DNA from: Neurospora intermedia
Taxonomy: Eukaryota > Ascomycota > Sordariomycetes > Sordariales > Sordariaceae
Direction of reading: 5' to 3'
DNA: 64,000 nt
Assembly (NCBI GenBank): GCA_037102815.1
Contig: BTPP01000007.1
Span: 1-64,000, forward strand
The notes below the pieces were generated by a model that worked only from the letters and a program-made list of their open reading frames with translations, searched no databases and was not told the DNA's origin. A program made the position numbers and the translations under genes. Positions 25,247 through 36,227 of the stretch are shown here, piece by piece; within the stretch, counting starts at the first letter, position 1; every line of letters begins with the position of its first letter.

Positions 25247-26538
25247 TCATACATCGGTAAGACGAGAAACAGCCTTTCCGACTGACTGAATCTTATCCAC
25301 AGTTCGAGCGAGGGGCGTGTGAGGTGCGACTAGTCGTTGGAAAGTTCGTGCCGCAATATCACTAGGGCCTGCCATGATACCAACCCGGTTCAAGCGTCCG
25401 TCAGCTAAAGAAGGGTTTGCGCGGATACAGACTGCGGTGATGCTAGGGCCCACAGATACCTCGAGAATCCGTTGAAAAGCTGCCGCGACCTTGAAGTAAC
25501 CCGGATCCGCGAAACCGTAGAATCGACACATGTCCATGTGGTTGTCGCCAATGTGTTGTATGGTCTCAATCACAGGTGGGCCAAGGTAGGATGAATAGTC
25601 CTCGACGACCTAGGAGCATGACATGGTAGGTCAGTCTCACCAGCCAAATGTAATTTCCGGTACGTTACCTAGAGGCTAGAAGTGCCTAGAAGTATGACGT
25701 GCAACTTGAGAAACTAGGTAGGTATTTTGTAAACTGACTTTTTTACCAAGTAGTAGTCCAAGGCCGACTTCTTCTTGGAACGAGTAGACTTGCAAGTTTG
25801 CTTCCAATGCTAGCATCCTGAATTCGTCGAGTTCGGACTGTTTATCGACACTTGGAAGAAGGGTATCGACAATGTGCCTGTTAACGCTCATCCCGATCCT
25901 GATTACGGACGCTGAAAGGACGCGGTGTAATATGCTCCGAGGATCCGCCCCGCGGTGGGGTGTTCCGAAGAACATGAGTGCGATGGTGGATGAAAGGACG
26001 GCATAGTTATGTGGATGTGTGGTCCGGAAATGATTGGCTTGTTTGAGAGCTTCTCTGACAACCTAACCTCCCAAGCTGTGGGCGACAAAGATGAGGGGAC
26101 GGGATGCTTCATCCGACGATCTCCTCCAGGCTTCCAAAGTATTTAAAAAGTCCCTTCCGTGGTCCGGGACCGAGTTCTTGCTGATTTGCCCTAGGACGAA
26201 GTGGCGAATTCTGGTGTCATAGCCGTAGGTCAGAATTCGAGCGCTCGGAACTGTCGTTGGCAGCAAGTCTTGCGGCCAGAACACATCACAGCCATGTTCT
26301 CCTCCTGCTCTGGTCCGTTTCTGGACCTTGTCCGCCTCGAGGGTCCAGGTCGATTTAGGGTGCCCTGTAAAACCGTGCACAAAGACAATACTATGTGCAT
26401 ACTCGGTCAGTAGGTTGAGCCTCATGCGTGAATAACGACGAGCTGGGTTGAAACGCAAAGCTAACGCAAATGCCCGACTTACTCCACTTGTGGATTAGGA
26501 GGTTCGTGAAGGACAGTTATGTCTTGGCCGTGAAACAT
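25247..26538 (-). pseudogene. SesB-like alpha/beta hydrolase, interrupted by one stop
   Basis: Exons 26538-26483, 26390-25739 and 25609-25247 would give a 356-residue protein with two GT-AG introns at the same positions and phases as the intact paralogue at 50824-51936. The family signature is clear: IVFVHGFTGHP (oxyanion strand), WPQDLLP, ARILTYGYD, the nucleophile elbow AHSLGG, and FFGTPHRGAD. A TAG at 26065-26063 comes straight after AHSLGG, where the paralogue has Leu in GGLVVREAL. The frame then stays open and conserved to the end. As it stands the product would stop at 127 residues, just past the catalytic Ser. The change needed for Leu (for example TTG to TAG) is a transversion, so RIP does not explain it. 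A sequencing error remains possible. Confidence 0.8.
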
Positions 26539-28217
26539 CGTCGTTCACCGTATTGATTCCAAGTGACCCAGCGTCAAGACTGTACCGAAGGTTTGATGGG
26601 CTAAGGCAGGGTGTACTTGAGGAGAAACATTCGGAAGAGGTTGCCGCAGCAATATTTGGGTAAATGATGGGGGATAGCCATGTTGATATGTGTCGATGTA
26701 AGAAACTTGTCTATAGATTCTGATTGCTGGAGACAACAGATATGCCAAGCATGCCAGAGGATAGAGCCTCGCTTGAAAGTGTCCATCTCTGCCCGAAGCG
26801 AAGCTTGATTTGTAGCTAACATGCATGCCGCTCGTTTCAAAGCCCAGCTCGTAGTAGGGTTAGTCCGGGTGATTGGAAGGTGTTGGACAAGCTATCAGCC
26901 GTGGCGCACTACAGACGCAGCTGTTGTGCAACTTCAGCGACAAGCTCGGACGGGTGTGACTGGCAGCCCAGAGCATTGCCAACTCCCGTCGTGAGCATTG
27001 CGAACGTTGCTGTGAAATTTCGGTGCGCAAGGGCAAAGGTGTAGCTGTCATGTGCACGAGTTACCTAACGCATGTCACGGCCCTGGACGAAGGGCTAGAG
27101 GCTAGAGTAGTCAATCGGTTCTGCTGTTTATTGATCCTCATTCGCAAGTTAACGACGAGAGGAATATGACTGTTAATCCTCTGTTGAGCTGGTACCTGGA
27201 CATGAAATGAGTTCGATCTGGCCGACAATATCTGGCTGGATGGTGTGAGGCCAAAAGGGTGGGCAAATCGGGCAGCAAATGGGTGGAATGGGGAAGGGCT
27301 AAGACTGGCCGATAACAGAGCTGACGATAGGTACCTCTAATCAATGGGTTGGTGAACTGCCATACGGAGACCCCGAGTTAGTTGGATGGCGAGTTGAAGA
27401 GGAGATCTGGACGACTCGGAGTGCCGTGTGTACACCTAGTAAATCACAACAACAAGCACGGCCATCACCCCTTGAAGCAAGTTGCGTGGGCGCCACTTGG
27501 GACGGAATATTGGTACGTAGGTAAACACTTGGGGCGTGCTACTACGTATGGGAGTGCGAGAACCAGTAACAAATACAAATGCAGAATAAAGAGGGGTCGT
27601 GTGCGGCTGGTGGGGGACGAAGCATGCTTCACTAGTACATAAATATCTTGGAGTTTAAGGTACTTCTTGTTTGTAAAACTTTGATGCCCTTAAACGAAAG
27701 TGAGGAGGAAAGAGAACGTACCTCTTGTAATCTCCTCACGACAAGCCTGGACGGACTGGGGGATACCTTGATTCAACCTGGAAGGATGCCAGGTGATTAG
27801 CACGGCTGGACTGTTGGAGTCACTGCATCCAGTCAGTCCCATGTTGTTGATGGTGGAAAAAAAAAAATGACGGACTCAAGTCGACGAAGTGAAAAGACGT
27901 ACCGCTTTCTCTGAAATGTAGTAGTTCCTGGACTCTAAGTTGACCTCGGCGGCACACCAACGACCGCGGAAATGCCAAAATCCTAGATTCATTACCCATA
28001 AACCCATAAAATACAATTACCTAGGTACCACAGCATCCCCTGACAGCTTCTTTGAGTCTTCATCCATCATTAACCCGTCAATTCATTCCCCAGTCACCAC
28101 ACAAACGTCCAACCTGTCTGACAAGATCAACCCAAATAAACCCCTTCCTGCCGATGTCCTATCTCTCCCCTTGTTTGCCTCCTCTCTCTCTCTGCGTATC
28201 CATTTCCTCTCCCTCCC
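26539..28217. other. 1.7-kb intergenic region
   Basis: This is the promoter side of the SesB-like gene and the 3' side of CWH43. Only short frames are present. An A10-type run lies near 27857-27867 and a pyrimidine-rich stretch near 28150-28220. No gene is supported. Confidence 0.5.
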
Positions 28218-31200
28218 TTAGAAATAAAAATAGTACCTAGGTTCATCAAAGACATGATAATGATGCCCCCTGACTCCCTCGCCCCTAAACAGCGCCGGGA
28301 ACCTCCACCCATCCGGCACCTGCTGTTCTTCTACCCTCCTATCCCTCTGTTCCTTGCTCGCCGCCAATATCCTCCCCTTATCCGCATCGTCTTTGGGCAC
28401 GATAAACTTGGCAACCTGCAACTCCGTGTCTGTAATGGTTGACCTGCTCACGCGGGCGTAACCAGTGCGGAGAAGATTCTTGTAAAGAATATACTCGCAC
28501 CACCTGTCCCAATCCGTGTAGTCGACATCGTGCATGCCCGAAATGTCGGAGACGTACGTGTTGTAGTTTCCTTCCAGGGGCTTGGTAACAAGATAAGAAA
28601 GCAGAACGGCGGGCCGGTCGGCCGGAATGGAGCCCATGAGTTTGGCGAGGTACTCAGATTGGAGACGGCGGTCCTCGGGGTCTTCTTCTTGGCCGGAGTG
28701 GAAGACAAAGACGTCCACTAGGGAGCCGTAGACATCGAGCGTGGCGTGAATTGCGGGAGCGAGTTCACCCACGGGAGAGGGAAGCAAATGGTGGGTGGAG
28801 TTGAGAATCGGGAACTTGGAGAGCAAAGCGGCGCCCCACGTGTGCTTGTTGGGACCCGGACCGTAGTCAACGTACATACCAAGGTCCTCGGCGAGGAACT
28901 GGGTGGTGTCGCGATTGCCCATGATGATTCGCTGGAGATCAGATTCCAAAAGGCCGATGACATCAACCTCCAACTCCTTGATGAGGTCGCGCATGCGGTA
29001 CTCAGAAGACCACATGTCGTTGTCGAGCGAAAAGTGGATGGTCCAAATGCCGGCCGTGAAGAGACGGTCTTCGGCGTGGTAGGGCTTGTAGTCATACGAG
29101 GGGAAGCGGAGGAAGTTGGCGACGAGGAAAAGAATGTTGAGGAGGCCGAGGATGCCAACGTGGTACTTGCGGTGGCCGAGGGGAGAGCTGCGACGGTCAG
29201 TGGAAGCAGCGTACTTGGGGCTGGCTTGTCCCGAAACGAGGTCAAAGACACCGGCGCCGATGGTGAGCATAGTGGTGAGCATGATCCAATCGGTGTGTTC
29301 GCGGACGTAAGGGCCACCAGGGACGAAAGCGTAGGCTACCACCCAAACGTGGAAGAGGACAAGGAGGTTGTAGAACAGGAAGCCGACACCAAAAGTAACA
29401 GCTGGGTTCTTCTTGGCAGCCTTGCTGATCATGGGCACGGCGATGGCCATGAGATAGGTGGTCAGGATCAAGGCGCCATAGTAGCCGAACCACTGCTCAT
29501 ACAAGGTGAGCATGGCCGCACCAACGCAGGCAACACCGTATGCGGTCCAATTCGTAACCATGCCAGGCCTGAAGACACCGATGAGAAGACCGCCCGTCAT
29601 GGCAGCAATGGTGTAATAGGCATGGACGTTGGAGACAGGGCCACGGACAGGGAAGCCACCCCAAACCCAGAGAATCATGGTGCTGGTATCCGAGAGCAGG
29701 GAGTGGATAGCGAAGAAGAGACCACCAATGCCAATGGCGGAAAGGAGGGAAGAGCCATTCTTCTGCTCGCTGACGCCCCAGCTGTTGAGGGGAGCCTTGC
29801 GAGTGAACCTGAGCACAGCCAAGATGGCAAGAACAAGACCAGTCCCGTTCCACCCACCGTTCTCGGCGTGCATGACGGGCCAGATTGGATTGTTGGTGTA
29901 CCAGGCGAACTTGGCAATGGAGGACATGAGAAGACCGGCGAGCCAAGCAATGACGCGGCTCTCGAGCCTAGAGGGATGCACAGAGTCCGAAGACCAAGTA
30001 GCAGCCCAAGCAAGGCAGCCCATAAAGACACCGAAACCGACAGTGAAGAGGCGGTAGACGGGGTCGTGGACCTTGTAGGCCAACAAACCAGCGAGCGAGA
30101 GGACATGGAAGAGGCGCTGGTTGTTGACAACGAGGGAGCGCAAAGGCCGAATGCCGAGAAGGACGGGGGAAATGGTGGCCATGACGAAGGCTTCGTAGCC
30201 AGATATACCCATGTGCCAGAGAGGGAAATCTACACAAAAATCAGTATGCTTGGCTGGGTGAGGAGATTCAGACATTGACTTACACCAGATGACAAGACCC
30301 AAGCTGGTCAGGGTGGACCAGAAGACGAACTACAACCATGTCAGAAAGAACTCCTCCAAGGGCTTGTGGTGTATAGTGTCGTACGTACGCCATGGTAAAC
30401 ATCAGCGGCAATGTCGAGAGCAGGGCCCAGGTTGAACCCTGCAGAATATACGCCGGCAGTGGCCTTCTCCTTCCTGTGTAACAATTTTATCAGTGGACGA
30501 ACGGGAGGAGTGGAAAAGGACAATGGCTTGCTTACTCCTTCTCAAGTACGGCAGCAGGAACGGACGAGGCGTTGGCACTATACAAAAAGTCTGTTTTAGA
30601 ATCTGGCTTGTCTTTTTGATCTGGGCATCGCACACATGGCTGTGTATGTACAGAAGCGGGCAAAATAGAAGAACAGAGGCTTATCGTGGGAGCCATTGGA
30701 CGTACCCCTTGCTCGCGCCCTTGACATCCTTGACAACCACCTCGAACGTGTCAAAGTCCAAAGCAGTTACCGCATCAAAGGCAACATCGAAGAGAATGAG
30801 GGCCCATTCGAAGAAAGCGTAAACGGTGTAGGCTGTGCGGCGCATTGGCGCAAAGGTTAGCGCATTGTATTCTGTTTGGTGCAAGAGTGTCTCCAGGGCT
30901 GGGAACCTACCTCCGGCCACGCGGTGGACCTTGTGCTGGATAAAGAAGTAGACCAAGGGAACCAAGGTGCCAAAGAAGCTACCGGCAATCCACTTTCTGT
31001 ACTTGATCGCCTTTGCGTTCGGAGGGCTCAGCGCAATGCATCCGGTAGTCCAAGGAATTGTAAAGACGATGTACAAGATCATGAGGATATCATGCCAGTC
31101 ATGGTCGTCGGTCGAGGTGATGTAGGTCCAGCCGCCGCAAGTAAGAGTTCGGATGACACCGGAAATGGCAATCGCCTTGGGGAGAACACGGCCGGGCTTG

Positions 31201-31691
31201 GCAGTCAAGAGGTACCAAAGTCCAACAAGGGCGAATCTCGGACCTGCCGGATATTAGTATGGCGGCGCAAGGCGCATTGTGTGGTGGGTTGGGGGGTTTG
31301 TATTGTATTGTTGAGCGTACCGGAAGTGATGGCGATAAAGATCATGAATATGGATCGTTCGGGATATCGGTCGCCAATGGTGGCAGAGACTGAGGGAAAC
31401 CACTCGTCGGGGTAGCCATACCACTCGTTCTTCACGATCTTGTGGTAGTGGAGGGCGCATCCGATGATGAGGGCGCTAAGGAAGGCAGCTGGTGTCGCAT
31501 TGGGAGGTGTTAGCACAGGTAGGTACGTATGATGACATGCCGGGGTTGCTGGGAATAGCCTCTATGTAGTGCGGGCAAGTAAATATTGACATACCATAGG
31601 CAACGACAGTGTGTGTCCAGCTGATCCATTGGCCGTTGAAGGAGAGCACGACGCCGGCATCCTTGTCCTTGTACCTGGACGACGACGCCAT
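28218..31691 (-). CDS. cwh43: CWH43, GPI-anchor lipid remodelling membrane protein
   Basis: Eight exons fit: 31691-31595, 31488-31321, 31243-30911, 30832-30706, 30577-30536, 30473-30389, 30329-30284 and 30229-28218. All introns are GT-AG, all phases agree, and the product has 969 residues. Residues about 20-295 form the FRAG1/PGAP2-like multi-helix part ([23 protein letters not shown], then [19 protein letters not shown]). Residues about 300-700 are the Cwh43 membrane core. Residues about 720-965 form an endonuclease/exonuclease/phosphatase-like domain with [15 protein letters not shown] and FHSGQEED. In yeast Cwh43p replaces diacylglycerol by ceramide in GPI anchors and affects the cell wall. 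The size matches the family (yeast about 950). Exon 5 is only 42 nt. A MITE-like element ends about 460 bp upstream of the start. Confidence 0.92.
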
Positions 31692-32150
31692 GGTGGCAGA
31701 CTGACTGGCAGTTGTTGTTGTGTTCGCGGCGGAGATATCGCGGACTTGGAGCTTTCAACTTGTCGCGCAACGTCCAGTTTTGGCTGGATTCTCCAGGAAA
31801 GATTGGCAATGGTGGAGGGGTCGTCGGATCCGGAGTTAGTGGGATTTGGTGGACAACATGTCAGGGCCTCTGATCGCCAGTCGAGTATGTAAACACAATG
31901 ACGGGCCACGAAGAGGGTGAGGCCAGAAAGGGAAGAAAAGAAGGAATAAAAGAGAGAAAACTGATGAAGCTTGAGAGAAAAAAAAAAGAACAAGACTCGA
32001 GACACCCGACGGATGGGAAGCTCGGCATGTGGTCCGATGACAAACACCGGCGGCATGCCTCAGTCTGAAAAGAAAAGCTCACCAAAGGGAAGCCAAAGCG
32101 CAGGATCGTGATTCAGGTCCCTGTCACCTAACTGAATCATTGCAGCACTA

Positions 32151-32280
32151 CTTGGGGGGTTCTGGGCGCCAAGGCTTTCTTTCCCCCCTACATTCCATGT
32201 AGGGGGAGCCGAAAAGTTGGGACGGTATTTTAAAATGGGACATCTGGAATCTTAGCGTTTCCTATACAAAAGTGTTAGCG
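32151..32280 (+). repeat. Left terminal inverted repeat of the MITE
   Basis: A 130-bp arm starting right after a TA dinucleotide and ending GTGTTAGCG. Past this point similarity to the other arm breaks down for about 25 bp before the internal 22-bp inverted pair begins. Confidence 0.9.
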
Positions 32281-32648
32281 AAGCGACTTCAGTCAGCAAT
32301 TCTACTACGAAACCTTTTTCTAAAATTCTAGAAAAATTCAAGTATAGAATTCTTATCTATAGGAACCGTTTTAGAAACTTTGAAAAAATCATCCTCAAAG
32401 ATGAGTAGATGGTAAGGTCCAAATATATTTTATATACTATACATTGTCGCTTTTAGTGTGCTGCACTACGCCGGACGAAGGTAATGATTCTATAGCAAAA
32501 GATACTTCTATCGCTTCTATCTCCCCAACGCCTGGGCCAAAATCAATGCAATTTTGGGTACGCCTTTCTGGATGTGTCCCCTTACTTCTCAAATTTTCTT
32601 GGAATTTTAGAAAAAGGTTTCGTGGTACAATGATGATCGATGTCCCTC

Positions 32649-32778
32649 CGCTAACACTTTTCTATAGGAAACGCTAAGATTCCAGATGTCCCATTTTAAA
32701 ATACCGTCCCAACTTTTCGGCTCCCCCTACATGGAATGTAGGGGGGAAAGAAAGCCTTGGCGCCCAGAACCCCCCAAG
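32649..32778 (-). repeat. Right terminal inverted repeat of the MITE
   Basis: The reverse complement of the left arm with 129 of 130 positions identical, ending just before TA. Confidence 0.9.
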
Positions 32779-33607
32779 TAACAGCCCGGCGATTACGGGA
32801 CGATTGACGAGCGTCGATTGGCGAATTGGGTTGTTAGTGCCGCTTATAAGTCAGGCAGTCCATGGGCGGGATCTTCCAATGTCACTTCCATGCCCGGTTA
32901 ACAGGGCCAGGGTAGGTAAGTGCCGCCAAGACCACTAGTATGCCCCGACAGGGCACTCGGACCACTTCAACACTCCGCGGGTGTGCGAGGCGTGCAGGCG
33001 TGCAACACCTGCGCCAGACGCCAGAGGGCCCAACGGGAGGCACTGCACGTCAGTGGTGATCGTGGCCGCCCAGCCCCCGGAGGAAATGGTGCATCGTGAA
33101 AAAAAAAAATGGAAGATCTGGAGTGCCAAGCCGGAGACAAACCCCAACCTCCCTCTCCATTAGGTCTTCCATCTCCAAGAAATTCCATCCAACAGGCCGC
33201 TCACGTCAACGAAACAGAAAAGAGAAAGGGAACCTTAGCACAACGACGAAGTGAGCACAGACCACCGGTTTCGGTGAACGCACGGTGAACAAGCTGAACC
33301 TGAACCTGCAGCAACTGAATGCAACGAATCGACAGATAGAACCATCCTTGTTCGCAGGGCAGCGAGGTCTCCACTAAAAAGTTTCTGTCCCACCCGGCCT
33401 GTGCAATTGCGGACAACTGCAAAGTGCAACTCCCGTCCATTTGTTTTGTTTGGTGATACTTGCCGACCGAGATAACATCGACAGCCACATCCACATCGGG
33501 AACAGACAGCCTCCGTCTCGAGCACTTCGACTACCACAACAGCACGCTGCTGTGATTACCACTACCGATTTTTCCATCCAACGATCGGCCACAGTTAATC
33601 CGACACC

Positions 33608-34932
33608 ATGGGCAGCGTCGCGGAAAAGGCACGCTTCTATCTCGAACGGGCAGCTCCCCAGCTCCGCGAGTTTGAGGAAAAGGAAATCTTCAACAAGGTT
33701 AGTCTATCCATTCATCCCACCCTACTCTCTACCTTTTATCTTTGACGCCACCTCTAACAACCCCCTTACTACAGGATGAAATCCGCTCTCTCGTCACCAA
33801 ACGCTCCGACTTTGAGCATCTCGTCCTCTCCCCAGGCACCAAGCCCTCCGACTTCCTCTCGTACGTCCAATGGGAGCGCTCCATGGACCGTCTCCGGGCC
33901 AAGCGCTGCAAACGTCTCAAGATCCGTGGTTCCAACCCCCGCCCCTCCGAGGCACGCGTCTTTGGCATCTTCGAGCGCGCCGTCATGAAACACCCCGGGT
34001 GCATCCCGCTCTGGATCGCCTATCTCGACTTTGCCGCCGAGATCAAGGCCACAAAGCGATGGCGCCGGGTCATCACCAAGGCCATCCGTATGCACCCGAG
34101 GAGCGCAGTGCTGTGGACAATGGCAGGACGCAATGCGGCGGTGCACGGCGATATGGAGAGAGCGAGGGCCTATTTCCTCAGAGGGTGCAGGTTCTGTACT
34201 GGGGAGGTTAGTCTGTGGGTGGAGTATGCAAGATGCGAGATGGAGTGGTTGGCGAGGATAGAGGCCAAGAAGAGTGGCAAGGGAGTGCGGAGGGGAGTCA
34301 ACCCGATCGAGGCCATCAAGGCTACCGAGGGAACTGAAATCGAGGGCGACCATATTGCGCTGGACGACTCTGACGAGGATGACGAAGTCGACGGTGATGA
34401 ACTCATCTTGCCCGACCCGGATGCCGGCGAGAAGAAGAAAAAGCCCGTCTTCGACGCCGAAGCTACCCGCAAGCTCGAGCAATCACCCGCTCTGTCGGGC
34501 GCCATCCCAATGGCCATCTTCGACATTGCCAAGAAGCAGCCGTTCTATGCCGCTGCGGCATGCGAAGCCTTCTTCGACATGTTTGCCACCTTTGGCCACG
34601 TCTCTTGCCAATCCAAGATTACCCAGCACGTGCTCTCCGCTATGGAGGAGTCGTTCCCCAAGTCGGCGTGCACTGCGAGCTGCTTTATCAGGCAACCGCT
34701 TATTGGCGTGGATATCAACACGCCGGAGTTCCCCAAGGCTTTGCGCGAGTCGCTGGCCAGGCTGCGCAAGGCGTATGCGGAGCAGACGGAGGACAAGAAG
34801 GCGCTTGCTGGAAAGATTATGGACTGGGCCAGCAAGATCCTGGAGATCGAGAGCTTGGATCCGGCGATCAAGACGGTGCTGGAGGCTACGAAGAAGGGAT
34901 TGGAGGCGGAGTTGGGACAGGAGAAGGCTTAG
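33608..34932 (+). CDS. utp6: UTP6, U3 snoRNP/SSU processome HAT-repeat protein
   Basis: Exons 33608-33697 and 33775-34932 (77-bp GT-AG intron) give 415 residues, close to yeast Utp6 (440). The N-terminus EKARFYLERAAPQLREFEEKEIF followed by DEIRSLVTKRSDFEHLVL is the conserved Utp6 signature. HAT (half-a-TPR) repeats follow at about 55-185, with the aromatic pattern F..Y..WE, W..YL.F and LW..YA. A Lys/Asp-rich loop sits at about 195-255. The protein is part of the UTP-B module of the small-subunit processome in the nucleolus and is needed for 18S rRNA maturation. The start is the first ATG of the conserved N-terminus. Confidence 0.92.
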
Positions 34933-35193
34933 AGGTAGAATTGGTTAATGATACCCATGAAAGAGTAATTAGTTTATCGTCGGTTTGAACATTATATGAT
35001 TGTTTTCACGACACAAGCTCCTTTTGGTCTTGGCGTTAGTCTCGTGCGTGCAAATGTCCAATTTGACATTCGGGACTCTATCTGCCATCGGTCTACTTCA
35101 AAAAAACGTCATCATCAGTGGGTATCACCAACTTCACTCCCTGTTCACATTTACCCCGAGGCCCCCATCTCCCGTTTCATAGCAAGTGGGTAG

Positions 35194-36227
35194 TCACCTC
35201 CCCGTCCTCCCCCCAGCCTTGTCCATCAAAAACTCCCACTCCCCCTCCCCAACCCGACTAACACTCAACCTCCCTAGCCTTAACAACTCCATCCCCTCCA
35301 ACGGTCCTCCCCCTTTTCCCCACTCTCTCAACTCCTTCAGTCCCAATTCCCTCTCAAACTTCTCCCTAAACTCCACATGCACCAAACTCCACGGATTCTC
35401 CTTGCCCTCCTCATTGGCCTTTTTGGCCTTTGGATCGAAATATGCAGCCTTTGGGTCAACAGCCGTCCAATCCTCCTCGGCTTCGCGCACAATTTCCATG
35501 ACGCCCACGATGCCTGGGTTGGCACAGTTGGAGTGGTAGAAAAAGGCAAGGTCGCCAACACGCATCGAACGTAGGTTGTTGCGGGCTGAGTAGTTGCGGA
35601 TGCCGTCCCAGGGCTCGGGGGAGGTGCGAGCGGCGAGGTCGTCGATGGAGAAGTGGACGTCGTAGCCGTTTTCAAGACGGGGGAGGGGTTCGGCTTTGAG
35701 GAGCCAGTATTGTCGGGCTGGGGTGTCTATAGAGGTGGTTGTGGCGGTAGTGGGAGGCTTGGCTGCCACAGGGGGGTGGGAAGGGGATGGGGTGGGTTTG
35801 GTGGGTTTGGTTGTGCGGGATCGTTTTGTCGGTGGTTGTGACTAGAGAAAGTTAGTTGTGGTTACATGTATGGCGAGTGATGAGTGAAGCTGGTGATAGA
35901 TAGCAATGCGGTGGCAGTGATGAGGTGATGACAAGATGGTGTTGTTCAGACATGTGATGAACTCTCGGTCCAAGTGAAATGACGAACGAGACTCATCAGC
36001 TTTCGTGTACTTACCTCCACCTTCTCCTCCACCTTCTCCTCCTCTTCCTTGACAGCAGCTGGTTTCCTTCCGCCCTTCTTCTCAGTAGAAAGTGCTTGGG
36101 GCTTCTCTTCTTTCACAGGCGCCATGACTTCCTCAGTGGGCTCTACACCCTTGCTCAACCGCGAAGAACGTCGACGCGTCACCTGCTCAGGCTCAGACTC
36201 GGCGTGGGTGGATTTCCTTTTCGGCAT
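35194..36227 (-). CDS. EVE-domain (thymocyte nuclear protein 1-like) protein
   Basis: Exons 36227-36015 and 35841-35194 (173-bp GT-AG intron) give 286 residues. The first exon encodes a basic, Lys/Glu-rich nuclear-type tail (PKRKS, RRRSSRLSK). The second carries the EVE domain from about residue 105: YWLLKAEP, FSIDDLAA, WDGIRNYSARNNLRSM, GDLAFFYHSNC and GIVGVMEI. EVE domains share the PUA fold and bind modified bases, by analogy in RNA or DNA; the human THYN1 role is poorly known. The open frame extends upstream of this ATG, so a longer N-terminus up to about 36482 cannot be excluded. UTP6 converges on it, with 261 bp between stops. Confidence 0.88.

Larger units (their letters stand above)
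32151..32778. mobile_element. MITE-like element with 130-bp terminal inverted repeats
   Basis: The ends at 32151-32280 and 32649-32778 are inverted copies of each other over 130 bp with one mismatch (C at 32267). Both ends begin CTTGGGGGGTTCTGGGCGCC and are flanked by TA on each side (32149-32150 and 32779-32780), a TA target duplication like that of Tc1/mariner elements. Each arm contains a sub-hairpin, CCCCCTACAT with ATGTAGGGGG over a 3-nt loop. A second 22-bp perfect inverted pair lies inside (32307-32328 and 32602-32623), so most of the element can fold back. The inside is AT-rich and holds no transposase that I recognise; the longest frame is 77 codons. It is therefore a non-autonomous element. 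Confidence 0.88.
31692..33607. other. Divergent intergenic region, CWH43/UTP6, carrying a MITE
   Basis: This 1.9-kb spacer between two divergent genes is a third occupied by the 628-bp inverted-repeat element listed separately. Outside it I see only short frames and a short A run near 33099. Confidence 0.6.

Noticed and set aside
28746-30278. A 510-codon plus-strand frame opposite CWH43
   Set aside because: It mirrors the conserved CWH43 coding exon and matches no family; treated as a codon-bias shadow.
32444-32677. 77-codon frame inside the MITE as a transposase remnant
   Set aside because: No DDE motif or helix-turn-helix visible and it runs into the terminal repeat.
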